Shown here: piece after piece, positions 61,917 to 64,000 of the stretch
How the letters are laid out: each line of letters begins with the position of its first letter
Position numbering within the stretch: the stretch's first letter is position 1
From: an uncultured Bacteroidia bacterium
Lineage (GTDB): Bacteria > Bacteroidota > Bacteroidia > Bacteroidales > UBA932
Reading direction: 5' to 3'
Length of the DNA stretch: 64,000 nucleotides
Assembly: GCA_902785785.1 (NCBI GenBank)
Contig: CADAAA010000006.1
Coordinates: 140,427 to 204,426 of the forward strand
Translations under genes and position numbers: made by a program
Notes under the pieces: model-generated
Seen by the model: only the letters and a program-made list of their open reading frames with translations
The model's database searches: none
What the model was told of the DNA's origin: nothing

Positions 61917-62226
61917 GCCCTGGTGGTGAAATGGTAGACACGAGGGACTTAAACTAATTGAGTGCGCTTTCCGAAAGGAGAGATGTAGAATGTCGTAAAT
62001 TCAAGGAAGCCTTAACGGGTAACGCCGATGGTAATCTTGAGCCAAGCCTCCCAAAGGAGGAAGGTGCAGAGACTAGACACGACACACCTAAAGATTGAAA
62101 TCCATGGTGAAGGAATAGTCCAGACCCCAAACAGGTGCGGTCTGCCGTCCTGATAGTGAAAACTATAGTGGTACGAAAATCCCTTGGGCCGAAAGGCCCG
62201 TGCGGGTTCGATTCCCGCCCGGGGCA
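61917..62226 (+). tRNA. tRNA-Leu(UAA), interrupted by a group I intron
   Basis: Exons 61917-61950 (34 nt) and 62176-62226 (51 nt) join to an 85-nt class II tRNA. The acceptor stem GCCCTGG/CCGGGGC (one U-G) and discriminator A are clear. So are the anticodon stem AGGGA/TCCCT with loop CTTAAAA (anticodon TAA), the long variable arm (GGGCC-GAAA-GGCCC) and the T arm GCGGG-TTCGATT-CCCGC. The intron lies between U34 and A35, as in cyanobacterial and plastid tRNA-Leu(UAA). CCA is not fully encoded (CCT follows). A tyrosine recombinase gene begins 150 bp downstream. Confidence 0.95.
61951..62175 (+). ncRNA. Group I intron (IC3-like) in tRNA-Leu(UAA)
   Basis: 225 nt with no ORF. P1 forms between the exon end ACTT (61947-61950) and intron GAGT (61960-61963), with the standard U-G at the splice site. 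The core segments match group IC3 introns of tRNA-Leu: P/Q as AATTCAAGGAAGCC with AATCTTGAGCCAAGCC (P4), R/S as GGTGCAGAGACTAGAC with GAATAGTCC (P7, G-binding site), and P9-like AGACC/GGTCT. The intron ends in G (62175) and the 3' exon starts AAAATCCC. It should self-splice; excision restores a normal tRNA-Leu. Confidence 0.93.
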
Positions 62227-62244
62227 CCTAGGAATGTTTTTGAA

Positions 62245-62268
62245 GTTTTTCAAGCATTTCTTGAAAAC
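62245..62268. repeat. Inverted repeat between tRNA-Leu and integrase
   Basis: GTTTTTCAAG, CATTT, CTTGAAAAC: an imperfect palindrome with 5-base loop, 19 bp past the tRNA. A possible integrase arm site or attachment-region element. Confidence 0.45.
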
Positions 62269-62271
62269 GGA

Positions 62272-62312
62272 AAAGTCTAACAATTAGCTAGTTGCTGTTG
62301 TTAGACTTTTTT
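62272..62312 (+). terminator. Terminator after tRNA-Leu
   Basis: AAAGTCTAACAA and TTGTTAGACTTT form a perfect 12-bp stem with a 14-base loop, followed by TTT. It ends the tRNA transcript before the integrase promoter. Confidence 0.7.
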
Positions 62313-62321
62313 AGCTGGTGC

Positions 62322-62352
62322 TTGCTATTTCGGAAAATAGCTTGTATTTTTG
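62322..62352 (+). promoter_or_regulatory. Integrase promoter
   Basis: TTG at 62322-62324, 20 bases, then TATTTTTG at 62345-62352. It overlaps an alternative in-frame TTG start, which supports the later ATG for the integrase. Confidence 0.55.
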
Positions 62353-62353
62353 T

Positions 62354-62374
62354 CTTGTAAGAAAAATTTACAAG
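62354..62374. repeat. Palindromic operator-like site before the integrase gene
   Basis: CTTGTAA, seven bases, TTACAAG: a perfect 7-bp inverted repeat between the -7 box and the ATG. Placement over the transcription start suggests a repressor or self-regulation site. Confidence 0.4.
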
Positions 62375-62376
62375 CT

Positions 62377-63696
62377 ATGGCTGTAACCTTCTATCTCTTC
62401 ACGAGACCGGACAAGAAAGGCGACCATCCGATCTACACTTCCATTTATCTGAACGGGAGCAGGTTCTGCTCCAGCATCGGGTATAGCATCAGCCCGGAAA
62501 AGTGGGATGACGAAAAGATGAAAGTGAAGCATGGCGCGAGCAATGCCCGTAAAGTGCCTTTCAATACCATTAATTCCAGGATCGCAGCAATTTCGTCCAG
62601 GTTCGACACCCTTGAAGCGAATAACGCCAAGTTATCCAAGGAACAGATCAAGAAGCAGCTTGCAGAAGTGGTCGGTCGTGCAGCAAAAGAGTCGGACACA
62701 CCGGAGAAGTATGGCCCTGTCAATTTCTTCCACTATTTCGATGCTTTCATCCTTGATGGTAAGTTGAATCATAAGTGGGCGCTGAATACGGTCAAGAAGT
62801 GGGGGACACTCCGTGCTCATATGAAGAAATTCAACCCGGACATTACGCTGGATGACTTTGATAAGGAGACCCTCGATGCCTATGTCCGTTTCGGCGCGAC
62901 GGAAATCCATATGCTGGATGTCTCGATCAGGAAGGAATTGAGCCTTCTTCGCTGGTATCTCGGCTGGTGCGTTGACAAGGGATACACTACGAATCAGACC
63001 TTCTCCAAGTACCGGGCAAGATTGAAGGATACGAAAAAGCCTGTCATATTCCTTGAGAAAGATGAGCTCCTGAAGTTGTATGGTTTCAAGATTCCAAAGA
63101 ACGGGACAGAGGTGGTTCTCCATGATATGGATGGAGAGGAATACAGGAAAGTTGTTACGGAGAAAGCGTCCATGGACAAAGTCCGGGATCTGTTCTGCTT
63201 CTGCTGCTTCACTTCGTTACGCTACTCAGACCTTGCCCAGTTGCAAAGGACAAACATTCAGGACGGCTATATCCAATTGACCACGATCAAGACTGACGAC
63301 ACGGTCAATATCCCCCTCAATGAACAAGCCCAGGCAATCCTGAACAAGTACGCGGCCTTTGACTTCGACGGACTGGCCCTTCCTGTTATCAGTAATCAGA
63401 AAATGAACCAGTATCTCAAAGAAATCTGCGAGCTGTGCGAGTTCACAACACCTGTAACCATTGTCCAGTACATTGATGGAAAGAGAAAGGATATCTGTCA
63501 GCCGAAATGGAAACTGATGGCTACTCACGCCGCGAGGCGGACATTCATCTGTACCGCTCTGGCAGCAGGAATCCCTCCCCAGGTCATCATGAAAATGACC
63601 GGTCATTCTGACTACAAAGCAATGAAACCCTACATCGAGGTCGCGGAGAGAACCAAGGATGATGCAATGGTGAAGTTTGCCAACTTTCTTAAATAG
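62377..63696 (+). CDS. Tyrosine recombinase (integrase) of a Bacteroidales integrative element
   Basis: 439 residues from the ATG at 62377. N-terminal arm-binding domain (YSISPEKWDDEKMKVKHG) and SAM-like core-binding domain, then a catalytic domain with all key residues: Arg in FTSLRYSDLAQL (near 281), His and Arg in THAARRTFICTALAAG (near 383-388), His in MTGHSDYKA (near 411) and the nucleophilic Tyr in MKPYIEVAERT (near 421). Such integrases commonly use tRNA 3' ends as attachment sites, and tRNA-Leu is directly upstream. It marks the left end of an element running past the window. Confidence 0.93.
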   Translation: MAVTFYLFTRPDKKGDHPIYTSIYLNGSRFCSSIGYSISPEKWDDEKMKVKHGASNARKVPFNTINSRIAAISSRFDTLEANNAKLSKEQIKKQLAEVVGRAAKESDTPEKYGPVNFFHYFDAFILDGKLNHKWALNTVKKWGTLRAHMKKFNPDITLDDFDKETLDAYVRFGATEIHMLDVSIRKELSLLRWYLGWCVDKGYTTNQTFSKYRARLKDTKKPVIFLEKDELLKLYGFKIPKNGTEVVLHDMDGEEYRKVVTEKASMDKVRDLFCFCCFTSLRYSDLAQLQRTNIQDGYIQLTTIKTDDTVNIPLNEQAQAILNKYAAFDFDGLALPVISNQKMNQYLKEICELCEFTTPVTIVQYIDGKRKDICQPKWKLMATHAARRTFICTALAAGIPPQVIMKMTGHSDYKAMKPYIEVAERTKDDAMVKFANFLK

Positions 63697-63704
63697 AGCG
63701 AGCT

Positions 63705-64000
63705 ATGAATATACTTCTCATTATTGCCTATTCTCTCCTGGCGGTCCTCGCCGTGTGGGCAGCCTATTGGTTCTTTAAGGATCCAGGGCATTTCCTTCTC
63801 TTGGACAACAAATACAGGATGATGGTGAGAATCCGCGAATGTTATTTAAAGGGACAGAAGGCTCAGCCTCAGGACAGCGAAGATTACTTCCTGAGAAAGG
63901 CGACAAAGATCATCAACGACTATAAGCCAGTCTTCGGGCCGATTGAGATAAAGGCAGATCTCCGGTTCCACAAAGAGACCGTCACCAATATGCTTTCCAG
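63705..64000 (+). CDS. Small membrane protein of the integrated element, partial
   Basis: An open frame from ATG 63705 runs off the window after at least 98 residues, starting 8 bp after the integrase stop. Residues 3-24 form one hydrophobic helix (ILLIIAYSLLAVLAVWAAYW). The rest is a charged soluble part (YRMMVRIRECYLKGQ, then SEDYFLRKATKIINDYKPVF). Family not recognised. The overlap in codon use with the integrase and the tight spacing suggest an element-encoded gene. Confidence 0.6.
   Translation, partial: MNILLIIAYSLLAVLAVWAAYWFFKDPGHFLLLDNKYRMMVRIRECYLKGQKAQPQDSEDYFLRKATKIINDYKPVFGPIEIKADLRFHKETVTNMLS

Noticed and set aside
61954-62283. Protein-coding frames on the minus strand across the tRNA-Leu region
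   Set aside because: They are antisense to the tRNA exons and the intron core, which explain the sequence fully.
62350-62376. Earlier TTG start for the integrase
   Set aside because: It overlaps the -7 box TATTTTTG and the palindrome; the ATG at 62377 gives a normal family N-terminus.

Overview
The window looks like chromosome from a member of the Bacteroidales (Bacteroidota), probably a moderately GC-rich gut or rumen lineage; I cannot name the genus. Three things point there. Promoters carry the Bacteroidota -7 box (TAnnTTTG, here TATCTTTG, TAAATTTG, TACCTTTG), sometimes with a TTG or TTTG about 18-21 bases upstream. Several families are typical of the phylum (DUF4270, DUF4294, DUF3098, DUF5106, DUF6515). 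Gene orders such as ftsX-DUF3098-uppP and coaX-OMP-TPR-lptC-ppiD are also typical. Most genes to the right of about 3.3 kb lie on the + strand, and the three to its left lie on the - strand.

Layout. 0-3.2 kb (-): ruvB, a secreted Ntn hydrolase and the start of a fumarate reductase/succinate dehydrogenase flavoprotein. 3.2-3.5 kb: an AT-rich divergent spacer with five DnaA-box-like nonamers. 3.5-13 kb (+): mfd, coaX and an envelope cluster (beta-barrel protein, TPR protein, LptC, PpiD-like foldase). 13-15.6 kb: a Ser/Arg-rich surface protein and ychF. 15.8-18.5 kb: a secreted endonuclease/phosphatase-fold gene invaded by repeats, then a Y1 (REP-associated) transposase with two exact 45-bp palindromic units on each side. 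18.5-25 kb: galK, a membrane LytTR regulator, an ECF sigma operon, a YeiH-type transporter broken by one stop codon, and a CpXC protein. 25-47 kb: inositol-phosphate-phosphatase-like enzyme, a huge propeller/barrel metalloprotease-like protein, Na/Pi transporter, thioredoxin-like lipoproteins, galM-thyA-folA, two NSS transporters, uvrC, pnuC, acpP, DUF4270, ftsX-DUF3098-uppP-lpxH. 47.7-58.3 kb: the ribosomal spc and alpha clusters from rplP to rplQ. 58.4-61.4 kb: a LacI regulator, S-adenosylhomocysteine hydrolase and a HAD hydrolase. 61.9-64 kb: tRNA-Leu(UAA) containing a group I intron, then a tyrosine recombinase that starts an integrated element running off the window.

The most notable observations are: (1) a 225-nt ORF-less group IC3-type intron in tRNA-Leu(UAA), right beside an integrase; (2) the Y1 transposase framed by four 45-bp palindromic units with identical 83-bp spacing on each side; (3) a hairpin element with a conserved loop and locus-specific, covarying arms, found once in frame inside a gene and once just upstream of rplP; (4) an S10 cluster that begins at rplP, with rpsJ to rpsC absent upstream; (5) a candidate replication origin between ruvB and mfd. 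Several smaller palindromic repeats are also described. All statements come from reading the sequence; no database search was run.
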